Source: Micromonospora_J zhanjiangensis (GTDB lineage Bacteria > Actinomycetota > Actinomycetes > Mycobacteriales > Micromonosporaceae). Taken from it: DNA of 64,000 bases. The stretch covers positions 112,933-176,932 of the forward strand of contig NZ_JBHSBN010000013.1 of assembly GCF_042650605.1 (NCBI RefSeq), given 5' to 3'. Positions within the stretch are counted from its first letter, which is position 1; each line of letters starts with the position of its first letter. The position numbers and the translations under genes are program-made. A model generated the notes under the pieces. It was not told the origin of the DNA. It searched no databases and saw only the letters and a program-made list of their open reading frames with translations. Positions 35,050 through 43,857 of the stretch are shown one piece after another.

Positions 35050-35286
35050 CGCACCAATCACCTCCCGGCTCGGCTACGACATGGCGCAGAACGGCAACGT
35101 GCCGAAGCCGGTGGCGACGTGATTCCGTTCCTGGCCTTCTTCTCGTCCAACATGATCGTCTTCTGGGCGGGCTGGCGCTGATCAGCTACCTCAGCGACTA
35201 CGAGGGCACCGGCCTGATCGGCCTCGGCTGGGGCTTCGCGGTCAACCTGGTCTTCAGCGCCGAGCGGCCCTCGGCGTTCCACCGGA
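35050..35286 (+). pseudogene. Frameshifted fragment of a possible membrane protein
   Basis: Three short open pieces in different frames read as one protein if two shifts are allowed: GYDMAQNGNVPKPVAT, then IPFLAFFSSNMIVFWA, then GLALISYLSDYEGTGLIGLG followed by WGFAVNLVFSAE. The last piece has nearly perfect third-position GC, as in real genes here. Two hydrophobic segments suggest a membrane protein remnant. No start with RBS is visible and both ends are undefined, so I call it decayed with low confidence. Confidence 0.35.
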
Positions 35287-35304
35287 CGCCGAGGGCCCCG
35301 GTGC

Positions 35305-35856
35305 TCAGCGCGGCCCGCTCCGCTTGTACTTGGACCGGATCCGGTACGGGCCGGTGCGCGGCACCGGGGCGGCGGGGGATCGACGCGGAAACCAGCGGCC
35401 GAACGGGACGCGGGACAGCAGCAGCGGTACGGCGAAGATCAGGATCACGAAGCCGACCGCACCCAGCCCACCCTGTACCCGCCCCCGGTGCCCGCTGAGC
35501 TGCTCGAAGTCGGTCACGAAGTCACCCGGATCGGCCGGATTGGCCCAGATGGACACCTCGTCTCCAGCCGAAAGACAGACCTGGACACAGCCGACCTCCT
35601 GCTCGTACGTCCGGCCGGCCAGCTCGTACCGAAGATGCATGGTGGTCTTTCGCTTCGTCACCCGGTCATAGACGACCGCGCGGGCCGGCATGCCGGTGGC
35701 CCGCAGTTCGGTGCCCCAGTCGTCCAGCGCGGACTGGGTGTGGAACGGCAGCCACAACAGGGCGCCCCCGGCCACCACCAGCGCCACACAACCGAGGGTC
35801 ACCCAGACCGGCGAGCGGAGCGGCGTGATCACACGAGCATCGTGGCGTACCGACAC
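35305..35856 (-). CDS. DUF3592-type membrane protein
   Basis: A 183-residue protein with two membrane helices: VTLGCVALVVAGGALLWLPF near residues 19-38 and VGFVILIFAVPLLLSRV near 134-150. Between them is an extracytoplasmic beta-rich domain (ARAVVYDRVTKRKTTMHLRYEL, YEQEVGCVQVCLSAGDEVSIWANPADPGDFV) of the DUF3592 type. The CVQVC pair may form a disulfide. The tail is basic. Start GTG at 35856; an internal GTG before ITPLRSP is equally possible. Function unknown. Confidence 0.72.
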   Translation of the reverse strand: MSVRHDARVITPLRSPVWVTLGCVALVVAGGALLWLPFHTQSALDDWGTELRATGMPARAVVYDRVTKRKTTMHLRYELAGRTYEQEVGCVQVCLSAGDEVSIWANPADPGDFVTDFEQLSGHRGRVQGGLGAVGFVILIFAVPLLLSRVPFGRWFPRRSPAAPVPRTGPYRIRSKYKRSGPR

Positions 35857-35961
35857 AAGCCGCCGCGGACCCCGGCGGGGCGGGGCTGACCGCCGGGCCG
35901 CGTCCGGTATCCCGGCCGGTGCGGACGAACCGGACTAGGCTGCCTCTCGGAGGTGTGCCAG

Positions 35962-36834
35962 ATGAAGCTCGGACTGCACTACTGGACCTACTCGACGCCG
36001 GCCGACCCGGCGGCCATCGCGCCGACCCTAGCCGAGACTGCCACGCTCGCCGAGCAGGCCGGCGTCTCCGCGTTCACGGTGATGGACCACTACTTCCAGA
36101 TGGAGGCCCAGGCACCGGCCGAGGAGCCGATGCTGGAGGGCTACACCACCCTCGGCTACCTCGCCGCGAAGACCGAACGGATGACCCTCGGCCTGCTGGT
36201 CACCGGCGTCATGTACCGCCACCCGGGGCTGCTCGCCAAGATTGTCACCACGCTGGACGTGCTGTCCGGCGGCCGGGCCCGCCTCGGCATCGGCGCCTCC
36301 TGGTACGAGCGGGAGCAGCGCGGCCTCGGCGTCCCCGTGGTGCCGGTGGCCGAACGGTTCGAGCGGCTGGAGGAGACGCTGCGGATCTGCCGTCAGATGT
36401 GGAGCGACGACAACGGCACCTTCGACGGCAAGCACTACCAGCTCGCCGAGACGCTCAACTCGCCGCAGCCGCTGACCCGGCCGCACCCGCCCGTCATGAT
36501 CGGCGGCGGCGGGGAGCAGAAGACGCTGCGCCTGGTGGCCCGGTACGCCGACGCCTGCAACCTGTTCGGCACCAGCCCGGCCGATGTCGCGCACAAGCTC
36601 GACGTGCTGCGCCGGCACTGCGACACCGAGGGCCGCCCCTACGACCGGATCGAGAAGACCGTCCTGATGATGCGCCCGCCGCTGGTCGACCCGGACGCGT
36701 TCCTGACCGACGTGGCCGGCTACGCCGACCTCGGCGTGACCGAGGTGCAGACCATGCCCGACCGGCACCCGGTCGAGTTCACCCACGGCCTCGCCGACCG
36801 GATCCTGCCCCGCCTCGCCGATCTCGGCGGCTGA
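35962..36834 (+). CDS. LLM-class F420-dependent oxidoreductase (TIGR03560-like)
   Basis: A 290-residue luciferase-like barrel starting MKLGLHYWTYSTPADPAAIAPT. It carries FTVMDHYFQME, GYTTLGYLAAKTERMTLGLLVTGVMYRHPGLLAK, the GGRARLGIGASWYEREQRGLG block and PPVMIGGGGEQKTLRLVARYADACNLFG. These are the F420-binding surfaces of this class. I chose ATG 35962 because GGAGG sits 8 bases before it, rather than the upstream GTG. A very stable hairpin follows about 40 bp after the stop. The substrate is unknown. Confidence 0.92.
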   Translation: MKLGLHYWTYSTPADPAAIAPTLAETATLAEQAGVSAFTVMDHYFQMEAQAPAEEPMLEGYTTLGYLAAKTERMTLGLLVTGVMYRHPGLLAKIVTTLDVLSGGRARLGIGASWYEREQRGLGVPVVPVAERFERLEETLRICRQMWSDDNGTFDGKHYQLAETLNSPQPLTRPHPPVMIGGGGEQKTLRLVARYADACNLFGTSPADVAHKLDVLRRHCDTEGRPYDRIEKTVLMMRPPLVDPDAFLTDVAGYADLGVTEVQTMPDRHPVEFTHGLADRILPRLADLGG

Positions 36835-36874
36835 CCAACAACGTGGGCCGTGACCGGCCCATGAGGACCCGACG

Positions 36875-36914
36875 GCCGGACGGTAATCCGCTTTCGAGCG
36901 GATGACCGTCCGGC
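36875..36914. terminator. Strong hairpin after the LLM gene
   Basis: Outer arms GCCGGACGGT (36875-36884) and ACCGTCCGGC (36905-36914), inner arms ATCCGCT and AGCGGAT, and a TTCG tetraloop; a single A/G mismatch separates the two stems. There is no T-run, as usual for actinobacterial intrinsic terminators. It may work in both directions. Confidence 0.75.
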
Positions 36915-37185
36915 TACGCTTGTTCCTGACCCTTTTCTCTGCGCGGGAAAAGGGAACCTCTCATCCATCGGTCACGGGCCGGATTCTGCCGGCAATTACT
37001 CGGTTTCCCGCCGGGATGAATTCCACTATCGTCTTTCTCAGCACTTCCCGGTGTGAAAAAAGACGGTCACTTCGGATCCGCGGGCCACGGGTCCGAATGC
37101 CGTCCCACCCACCGGGGTGAATAGCTCAGTCGGACACAGTGGCGGACTATTTCCGTCACGGTTCTTGGTGCCGTGGAGGTGGGAG
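36915..37185. other. AT-richer, hairpin-bearing non-coding region
   Basis: About 270 bp that are visibly less GC-rich than the surroundings and have no protein frame with good codon use. A hairpin CCCTTTTC / GAAAAGGG lies at 36930-36954, and GTGGCGG / CCGTCAC with a 7-base loop lies around 37139-37159. It could encode a small RNA or the leader of the tiny frame at 37186, or be remnant DNA; nothing decides among these. Confidence 0.4.
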
Positions 37186-37260
37186 ATGAACTTCGACGTA
37201 CGCGACGCCCGCTTCCGGACCCACGGCGACCCGGACTGGCCGAGGCGCTTCCTGCGCTGA
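37186..37260 (+). CDS. Possible 24-residue small protein
   Basis: ATG with GGAGGTGGGAG immediately upstream, one of the best ribosome-binding sites in this part of the window. It encodes MNFDVRDARFRTHGDPDW and then PRRFLR, followed by TGA. A perfect 28-bp palindrome begins 8 bases after the stop and may terminate the transcript. No signal or membrane segment. A strong RBS, a tiny frame and a terminator suggest a real transcription unit, but a truncated gene start is the alternative. Confidence 0.4.
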   Translation: MNFDVRDARFRTHGDPDWPRRFLR

Positions 37261-37268
37261 CCGTCGCC

Positions 37269-37296
37269 CGGGCCCGGACCAGCTGGTCCGGGCCCG
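37269..37296. terminator. Perfect 28-bp GC palindrome
   Basis: CGGGCCCGGACC and its exact complement meet at AGCT. It lies just after the small frame and before the convergent VOC gene, a suitable place for a two-way terminator. Confidence 0.65.
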
Positions 37297-37377
37297 AGGC
37301 CGGTTCGTGCGCGTCCGGTGCTGTCGGAACGACACCCATCGTTCACGAACCATCCGACGTCGACGCCGAACCGTCGG

Positions 37378-37878
37378 TCAGGACTGCTGCTTCGCCGCCC
37401 ATTCGGCGACCCGGCGGGCGCTCTCCTCCTCGGACAGGTCCTCGACCCGCGTCATGATCGACCAACGCACCCCGAACGGGTCCCGGACGCTGGCGAACCG
37501 GTCACCGGACACGAAGGTGGTCAGCGGCTCCCGGACGGTGGCGCCGGCGGCCTCGGCCCGGGCGACCACGGCGTCCGCGTCCGAGCAGTACAACCCGATG
37601 GAGTAGCAGTCGTTGTCCCCCTCCGGCGCGGCGACCAGGCCGTAGTCGGGCATCGGCTCGCCCAACTGCAGCAACCCCGTGCCGAAGTCGAGCACGGCGT
37701 GCGCGATCACCCCACCCATCTCCGTCACGTCGACCACCCGGGCACCGAACACGTCCCGGTAGAAGTCGATCGCGCCCCGCGCGTCGGGAATCGCCAGGAA
37801 CGGGGTCAGGCTGGTGGCACCGTGCGGGATGCCGTCGGTGGTGTACTGGCCGGTCGCGGCCTTGATCGAAGTACTCAT
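37378..37878 (-). CDS. VOC-family (glyoxalase/bleomycin resistance fold) protein
   Basis: A 166-residue protein with paired beta-alpha-beta-beta-beta modules: LTPFLAIPDARGAIDFYRDVFGARVV at the start and VRDPFGVRWSIMTRVEDL near the end. It resembles the PhnB-like group (SLTPFLAIPDA), which often has no assigned reaction. I start at MSTSIKAATGQ (37878). The gene is divergent from an AraC-type regulator with only 68 bp between start codons, so the regulator is a likely controller. Confidence 0.87.
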   Translation of the reverse strand: MSTSIKAATGQYTTDGIPHGATSLTPFLAIPDARGAIDFYRDVFGARVVDVTEMGGVIAHAVLDFGTGLLQLGEPMPDYGLVAAPEGDNDCYSIGLYCSDADAVVARAEAAGATVREPLTTFVSGDRFASVRDPFGVRWSIMTRVEDLSEEESARRVAEWAAKQQS

Positions 37879-37946
37879 GACGGAAACCGTACGGACGTTC
37901 ACCGGCGCCGGCTTGGAAAAACGCGCCATCACGTAGCGTGTGGCCC

Positions 37947-38756
37947 GTGAGCCTGGCCCAGCGGGGAATCCTGTACCCGGCGCGGCTGCCGACGTTCCAC
38001 CGGATCCCGGCGCCCGACCGGGTCGCCGCGCTGGTGCACTGGTTCTGGATCCCGGAGTGGCGGATCGCCCCGGGCCGCGCCTCCCGCCAGCACACGATCT
38101 CCTTCCCCGGCTGCAACCTGGTCGTCGAGTCGGACACCGTCGGGTTCGCCGGGCCCACCACCCGCGCCTCGTACCGGGACCTGCGCGGGACCGGCTGGGC
38201 CGTCGGCGCGCTGCTGCGGCCGGCGGCGGTGCGGGCGTTCACCGACGAACCCGCCACCCTGCGTGACTCCTACCGTTCGGTACCCGAGCCCGACCTGCAC
38301 GCCGCGGTGTCGGCGGCGATGACCGCGCCGGGGGAGCGCACCGACGCGCACCGCCACCGCGCCGTCGAGGCGTTCACCGACTGGCTGACCGCCACGGTCC
38401 CCGCCCCGACCGAGGAGGCCCTGCTGGCCAACGTCATGGCCGACCTCGTCGGCACCGACCCCACCGTGCTGACCGTCGAGGACGCGGCCGAGCGCCTGCA
38501 CGTGTCGGTCCGCACCCTGCAACGACTCGCCGGCCGGCACGTCGGGCTGCCACCCTCGACGATGATCCGCCGCCGGCGCCTCCAGGAGGCGGCCGAACGC
38601 CTGCGCGCCGAACCCGCGACGAACCTGGCCGCGCTCGCCGCCGAACTCGGCTACACCGACCACTCCCACCTGGCGAACGAGTTCCGCTCGGTCCTCGGCT
38701 ACACCCCCAGCGGCTACCGGCGCCAGGTGCACCGGGACGACACCGACCCCGGCTGA
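37947..38756 (+). CDS. AraC-family transcriptional regulator
   Basis: A 269-residue regulator with an N-terminal sensing domain (DRVAALVHWFWIPEWRI, ISFPGCNLVVESDTVGF) and a C-terminal pair of helix-turn-helices: LTVEDAAERLHVSVRTLQRLAGRHVG and LAALAAELGYTDHSHLANEFRSVLGYTP. A TAGCGT box seven bases before the GTG at 37947 suggests a leaderless message. It probably controls the divergent VOC gene. Confidence 0.92.
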   Translation: MSLAQRGILYPARLPTFHRIPAPDRVAALVHWFWIPEWRIAPGRASRQHTISFPGCNLVVESDTVGFAGPTTRASYRDLRGTGWAVGALLRPAAVRAFTDEPATLRDSYRSVPEPDLHAAVSAAMTAPGERTDAHRHRAVEAFTDWLTATVPAPTEEALLANVMADLVGTDPTVLTVEDAAERLHVSVRTLQRLAGRHVGLPPSTMIRRRRLQEAAERLRAEPATNLAALAAELGYTDHSHLANEFRSVLGYTPSGYRRQVHRDDTDPG

Positions 38757-38766
38757 GCCCACACCC

Positions 38767-38831
38767 GCCCCGGGCCCGCGACGCCGACCGCCCCGGGCCC
38801 GCGACGCCGACCGCCCCGGGCCCGCGACGCC
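38767..38831. repeat. 23-bp tandem repeat, nearly three units
   Basis: GCCCCGGGCCCGCGACGCCG plus ACC repeats at 38767, 38790 and 38813 in the gap after the AraC gene; each unit carries the palindrome CCCCGGGG-like core. The rest of the gap to 38948 holds the promoter region of the FtsK-like gene and no other gene. Confidence 0.85.
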
Positions 38832-38948
38832 ACACCGGACCGTCGCGGCGGCCGGCGACACCCGCACCGGACCGGGCCGGCTTTCCGCGGTGGTGCGCGT
38901 CGGTTAGTGTTCCCCTGACTACGCGAAGCCGAGGCGGGTGGGGGTGCG

Positions 38949-41531
38949 GTGGGCAGGCTCGCAGCCAGCTTCGGTCGGGCGGTCGCGGCCCACCGGGCCG
39001 CCCTGCACCACGTCGCCACCGCCCGCCGCCTGCTCGACGGCCCGGCCACCCCGGCACCCGGCGAGCCCGCCGGCACCGCCGACACCGTCGCCGACCTGCG
39101 CCGCCTCGGCGACCAGCTCACCAGCGGCTGGCTCGGCGGCGAGAACGCCCCGTTCGGCACCGAACCGCTGACCGGCCGCACGGCCGTCCGGCTGGGCATC
39201 GCGAGCACTGTGGACGGCTTCTTCCCCGCGCTCGCCCCGATCGGCGGGGGAGCGCACCTGGCGTTCGAGTCCGACGCCCGGGACCTGCGGGTCGCCGCCC
39301 TGCTGCGCCGCCTCGTGGTCCGCCTGCTGGCCGCCGCGCCGGCCGGCACCGTCCGGGTGCTCACCGCCGACACCGCCGCCCTGGGCGGCACCTTCCTGCC
39401 GCTGCGGCCGCTGGTCGCCGCCGGCGTGCTGGCCGAACCGGCCACCTCCGACGACGCCGTCGCCGCCCTGCTCGACGAGGCCGAGGAGCACGTCCGCGCC
39501 GCCCAGGACGACCGCACCACCGCCGGCCGGGAACTGCTGGTGCTGGTCGCCGCGTCCGCCCCCACCGGCCGCGACCTGGCCCGGCTCGCCGCCCTCACCC
39601 ACGCCGGTCCCACCGCCCGGGTCTGCGTCGTCCTGGCCGGCTACCCGCCGCCCGGGCCCGGCGTACGACCGCCCGCCCTCGGCGCCACCACGCCGGTCCG
39701 CTTCGACGGCGGGTACGCCCACATCGGCGAACCGGCCGGCGAACGCTACAGCGCCGACGGCACCGGCCTGCCCGCCCCGGTACGCCTCGACGGCGACCCA
39801 CCCGACGACGTCATCGTCCAGCTCGCCAACGCCCTCGGCGAGACCGCCCGCCGGGCCGGCGCCCTCACCTTCGCCGACCTGCTGCCCGACCAACTCTGGA
39901 CCGAGTCCTCGGTGGACGGCCTGCGTACCGTCGTCGGCCGGACCGGCCGCGAACCCGCCACCCTCGCCTTCGACGACGCCACCCCGCACTGGCTGGTCGG
40001 CGGCCGCACCGGCGCCGGCAAGACCGTCTTCCTGCTCGACGTCCTCTACGGCCTGGCCACCCGCTACGACCCGGCCGAGCTGGCGCTCTACCTGCTGGAC
40101 TTCAAGGAGGGCGTCAGCTTCACCGAGTTCACCCCGTCCGGTCACGACCCGTCCTGGATCCCGCACGCCCGCGCCGTCGGCATCGAGTCCGACCGCGAGT
40201 ACGGCGTCGCCGTGCTGCGCGAACTGCGCCGCGAACTCAACCGCCGGGCCACCGTCCTCAAACGACACGGCGTCACCAAGCTCGCCGACCTGCGCCGCGC
40301 CGGCCACGACACCCCGCTGCCCCGGGTCGTCGCCGTCGTCGACGAGTTCCACGTGCTGTTCGCCGGCAACGACCGGCTCGCCCGCGAGGCCGCCGACCTG
40401 CTGGAGGAACTCGCCCGCAAGGGCCGCTCCTACGGCATCCACCTGGTGCTGGCCAGCCAGAGCATGTCCGGCATCGAGGCCCTCTACGGCCGCGCCGACT
40501 CCATCTTCGGCCAGTTCCCGCTGCGCGTCGCCCTACCCGGCGGCTCCGGCGTACTGGACAAACTCAACGACGCGGCCGGCGCCCTGCCGGTCGGCTCGGC
40601 CATCGTCAACCCCGCCGCCGGCATCGCCGGCGCCAACACCGTCGTCCGCTTCCCCGACGCGCACGCCGACGGCGACCGGGTCGCGGCGCTGCGCCACGAA
40701 CTCTGGCAACGACGCGGTCCCGGCTCGCACCCACCCGCGGTCTTCAAGGGGTACGAGTCGACGCACCTCGCCGACGACCCCACGTACCGGTCGTTGACGC
40801 CCGGCGGACGGCGCCCGCTCGCCCTGGTCGGCCGGGTCGTCGACGTGGACCTGTCCACCGCCTACTTCCCACTGGACGCCACCCCGGGCCGGCACCTGGC
40901 CGTGGTCGGCACCGCCGCCACCGGCGCCGACGTGCTGCACGCCGCCACCCTCAGCCTCGCCGCCCAGCACGCACCCGGCACCGCCCGGTTCCTGATCGCG
41001 CCGCTGGTGGCCACCGCCGACGACGTCGCCGACGCCACCGTCACCGCGCTGCGCGCCGCCGGTCACCCGGTCGACCACCTCGACGCGCCGGCCCTGCGCC
41101 GACACATCGGCGACCTCGCCACCCCACCCACCGACACACCGCCGACCGGCCGCACCTACCTGGTGGTGTTCGGGGTCGACGCGGCCGGCGCCACGCTCGG
41201 CCTGAGTGACCCGGCCACCTTCCGCTCCGGCCTGGACGACCTGCGCACCCTGCTGCGCCAGGGCCCCGGCTACGGCGTACATCTGCTCGGCTGGTGGCGC
41301 GGCCTGCGCCGGCTCTCCGACGACCTCGGCGGCACCCAGAACCGCGACGACGTCGCCTGCCTCATCGCGCTGAACGTCCCCGGCGGCGAACTCGGCCTGC
41401 ACCTCGGCGTGCACGACCTCGCCTACACGCCCCGGGCCAACCGGGCGCTGCTGGTGGACCGGCACGATCACCGCACCCGGCTGATCGTCCCGTACGTGCT
41501 GCCCGGCCGCGAATTCGACGAGGGGCTCTGA
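38949..41531 (+). CDS. Soluble FtsK/SpoIIIE-type ATPase with three RecA-like segments
   Basis: An 860-residue protein without membrane helices. A central canonical P-loop ATPase has GGRTGAGKTVFLLDVLYGL near residue 351, Walker B VVAVVDEFHVLFAGND near 461 and the FtsK-like LARKGRSYGIHLVLASQSM. Before it (about 60-250) and after it (about 640-840) lie two RecA-like folds without a working P-loop; the third reads VVGTAATGADVLHAATL where a P-loop would be. This is the layout of EccC-type secretion ATPases, but with no N-terminal membrane anchor. A coiled-coil membrane protein follows 4 bp later and is the likely partner. It may pump DNA or protein; which one is not shown. Confidence 0.83.
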   Translation: MGRLAASFGRAVAAHRAALHHVATARRLLDGPATPAPGEPAGTADTVADLRRLGDQLTSGWLGGENAPFGTEPLTGRTAVRLGIASTVDGFFPALAPIGGGAHLAFESDARDLRVAALLRRLVVRLLAAAPAGTVRVLTADTAALGGTFLPLRPLVAAGVLAEPATSDDAVAALLDEAEEHVRAAQDDRTTAGRELLVLVAASAPTGRDLARLAALTHAGPTARVCVVLAGYPPPGPGVRPPALGATTPVRFDGGYAHIGEPAGERYSADGTGLPAPVRLDGDPPDDVIVQLANALGETARRAGALTFADLLPDQLWTESSVDGLRTVVGRTGREPATLAFDDATPHWLVGGRTGAGKTVFLLDVLYGLATRYDPAELALYLLDFKEGVSFTEFTPSGHDPSWIPHARAVGIESDREYGVAVLRELRRELNRRATVLKRHGVTKLADLRRAGHDTPLPRVVAVVDEFHVLFAGNDRLAREAADLLEELARKGRSYGIHLVLASQSMSGIEALYGRADSIFGQFPLRVALPGGSGVLDKLNDAAGALPVGSAIVNPAAGIAGANTVVRFPDAHADGDRVAALRHELWQRRGPGSHPPAVFKGYESTHLADDPTYRSLTPGGRRPLALVGRVVDVDLSTAYFPLDATPGRHLAVVGTAATGADVLHAATLSLAAQHAPGTARFLIAPLVATADDVADATVTALRAAGHPVDHLDAPALRRHIGDLATPPTDTPPTGRTYLVVFGVDAAGATLGLSDPATFRSGLDDLRTLLRQGPGYGVHLLGWWRGLRRLSDDLGGTQNRDDVACLIALNVPGGELGLHLGVHDLAYTPRANRALLVDRHDHRTRLIVPYVLPGREFDEGL

Positions 41532-41535
41532 GGCG

Positions 41536-42432
41536 ATGGCGTCGTACGCCGACTACGCGGCACTGGTCCGCCGGCTGCACGAACAGCAGCGGGCCGGCGA
41601 GGACCACGCCGCCCGGACCACCCAGCAGCGCACCGCGCTGACCGCCGCGCTGGACCAACTCGACCAGCGACTCGCCGGCCAGCAGCAGCGGCTGGCCCAA
41701 CTCGCCCAGGCCACCGGCCACCAGCCGCCCCCGCCCACCCCGCACCAGACCGGCGTCGCCTGGCCGACCCCACCCGCCCCCGCCGCCCCACCACCCGTCT
41801 CCGCCGCTCCAGCTGTCTCCGCCCCACCCCTGGCGCCCGCGCCGCCCGGCCCGGCGCTGCCCGGATCCGCGCAGGGCGCACTCCCGGCGTCGGCCGGGTC
41901 GGGCTCCGGGGCGTACCCGGGACGGACGGACCACGGCGGCCCGGACACCCGGATGTTGCCGGCGGTGCCGGGGCCCCGGGCCGGCGAACCCGGCGCGCCA
42001 CCGGCGGCCCCCGACCCGGTACGCGAGCTGGACCTGGCCCGGCAGCGGGCCGACGAGGCGGACGAGGCCGCCACCGAGGCCGAGACGGTCGCCCAGCAGC
42101 CGCAACTGCTGCCGAAGCTGTCGCCGCTGGCTCGCGCCGTCACCGTCTACCTGGCCTTCTCGGCGGTGGCCGGGCTGATCCAGATCGTCCCGCTGCTGGC
42201 CACCGACGACACCCCGGGCGGCACCTTCACCCTGTTCGCCTGGGTCTGCGCGGGGCTGCCGGCGATGGCGTTCTTCGCCGCCTACTTCGTGCTCGCCACC
42301 TGGGGCAAACCCAAGATCGTGCTCGGGAGGGCGGAGGCGTACGCGCGGATCGGGTTCGCCATCTGCTTCGCCATGATGCCGCTGGTCTACTGCGGCTGGG
42401 CCACCGTCACCCGCACCCTCGTCTCCTCCTGA
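41536..42432 (+). CDS. Coiled-coil, proline-rich membrane protein partner of the FtsK-like ATPase
   Basis: A 298-residue protein. Residues 1-60 form a coiled coil (RRLHEQQRAGEDHAARTTQQ, then LDQLDQRLAGQQQRLAQLAQA). Residues 65-165 are Pro/Ala/Gly-rich and disordered, and a short second helix (LDLARQRADEADEAATEAE) follows. Three membrane helices close the protein: AVTVYLAFSAVAGLIQIVPLL, LFAWVCAGLPAMAFFAAYFVL and IGFAICFAMMPLVYCGWATV. It starts 4 bp after the ATPase stop with a GAGG site. It could tether the soluble ATPase to the membrane. I do not recognise a named family. Confidence 0.75.
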   Translation: MASYADYAALVRRLHEQQRAGEDHAARTTQQRTALTAALDQLDQRLAGQQQRLAQLAQATGHQPPPPTPHQTGVAWPTPPAPAAPPPVSAAPAVSAPPLAPAPPGPALPGSAQGALPASAGSGSGAYPGRTDHGGPDTRMLPAVPGPRAGEPGAPPAAPDPVRELDLARQRADEADEAATEAETVAQQPQLLPKLSPLARAVTVYLAFSAVAGLIQIVPLLATDDTPGGTFTLFAWVCAGLPAMAFFAAYFVLATWGKPKIVLGRAEAYARIGFAICFAMMPLVYCGWATVTRTLVSS

Positions 42433-42485
42433 CCCGTCCCCGACCGGCCCGCCGGATTGGCCGCCCGCGCCCGACCTGATCGGCG

Positions 42486-43700
42486 TCAGTGCGGTGGGGA
42501 CGGCTCCTCCAACGGCTTGCCGTGCGCCCGGACCGCGTCCGCCACGGCGATCCCGCAGAGCACCAGCGCCGAGGCGAGGAGCACCACCACCGGCGGCAGG
42601 CCGATCATGAACGCGCCGACCACCCCCAGCACCGCGATCCCGATGAGCCGCGGCGGGGAGATTCGGCCGAAGACGATGTGCTCGAAGGCGGCCCGGCCGG
42701 CCAGGTACAGCGCCGGACCGCCGAAGACGACCAGCAACCATCCGGGCCGGACCTCCCCCAGCGGGTCCTTGATCACCAACTCGTAGCCGGTCGAGGTGAG
42801 CAGCACCCCGAACACCATGGCCAGGTTCGCCCAACCGGCCACCCGGCCGAGCCGGACCCGGTCGGCCGACCAGGTGATCGCCTGGGCCAGGATCTGCCCG
42901 GCCCGGTAGAAGTAGATCCGCCAGAGCAGCACGGTGATGGCGAACGAGATTCCCACCGCCGCCGTCCGGGACGGGTTGAACAGCGCCGGTCGGGCGTATG
43001 CCCGGCCGATGACCAGGATCGACTCGCCCAGGGTGATGATCAGGAACTGCCGGTACCGCTCGGCCAGGTGCTCGGTCGCCGTCGCCCAGGCCGTGGTCCG
43101 GGACCGGCCCACCCCGGGCACCGGCCACCCCAGCAGCGACACCGCGTAGTCGATCGCGATCGCCGACAGCCACAACATGTCCCGGGGCGGTCCGTTGATC
43201 AACCCGCCGGCGATCCACGGCACCGCCGACACGGAGAACCAGATCAACTCCCGCAGGTGCACCTGACCCAGCACGTGCCCGCGCATGACCACGGTGAAGA
43301 ACGCCGACCGCCCCCACTGGATCAGCACGTACACGGAGGCGAAGATCAGACTGTCCTGGCCGAACGCGCTGGGCATGGTGGCCGACATGATCAACGCACC
43401 GACCATGGTGAACACCACGACCGCCTGCACCGGCGGGCACAACGGGTTGAACCGGCTGGTGGTCCAGGCGGTCATCACCCAGATCCAGACCAACGGCAGG
43501 AACGACAGCAGCGTCTCGCCGATGTTGTTCAGCACGACCCGCCGGTCGGCGATCTCGGGACGGTGGAGGTCCTGGACGAGCAACGTGACCACGGTGTTGA
43601 GCGTGAAGATGAAGACCAGGTCGAAGAAGAGTTCCAGGAACGTGGCCTGCTGCGGATGCTCGGGGCGGCGCAGCATGCCGACCGACTTGTCCACCGGCAT
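42486..43700 (-). CDS. Low-temperature-requirement A (LtrA) family membrane protein
   Basis: A 404-residue polytopic membrane protein with the family signature near its start: RPEHPQQATFLELFFDLVFIFTL, then the TEHLAERYRQFLIITLGESIL block in the middle. About ten hydrophobic helices are visible. I start at ATG 43700 (MPVDKSVGMLRRPEH); the longer frame adds 31 residues without similarity. LtrA was named for cold growth in Listeria; its molecular function is not known. It stands alone, convergent with the coiled-coil membrane protein. Confidence 0.92.
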   Translation of the reverse strand: MPVDKSVGMLRRPEHPQQATFLELFFDLVFIFTLNTVVTLLVQDLHRPEIADRRVVLNNIGETLLSFLPLVWIWVMTAWTTSRFNPLCPPVQAVVVFTMVGALIMSATMPSAFGQDSLIFASVYVLIQWGRSAFFTVVMRGHVLGQVHLRELIWFSVSAVPWIAGGLINGPPRDMLWLSAIAIDYAVSLLGWPVPGVGRSRTTAWATATEHLAERYRQFLIITLGESILVIGRAYARPALFNPSRTAAVGISFAITVLLWRIYFYRAGQILAQAITWSADRVRLGRVAGWANLAMVFGVLLTSTGYELVIKDPLGEVRPGWLLVVFGGPALYLAGRAAFEHIVFGRISPPRLIGIAVLGVVGAFMIGLPPVVVLLASALVLCGIAVADAVRAHGKPLEEPSPPH

Positions 43701-43857
43701 CCGTCCACCCGCCCCCGTCGGTCGGCACCCGTAGCCAGTCGTACCACGCGAACCCGCCACCCAGAGCCAGACCGGACGATTCCCGGTGCCCACCCGCCGC
43801 CGCGAACCGGGCAGGGCGACCTTCTAGGCTGGCGGGTGACCACGGGGAGGTTTTCGG

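Noticed and set aside
37114..37185. tRNA-like sequence with TAGCTCAGTCGG (a D-arm look-alike), a stem with a 7-base loop and GGTTCTTGG
   Set aside because: The acceptor ends do not pair, the T-arm lacks GGTTCGA and the middle stem is 7 bp; no cloverleaf can be closed.
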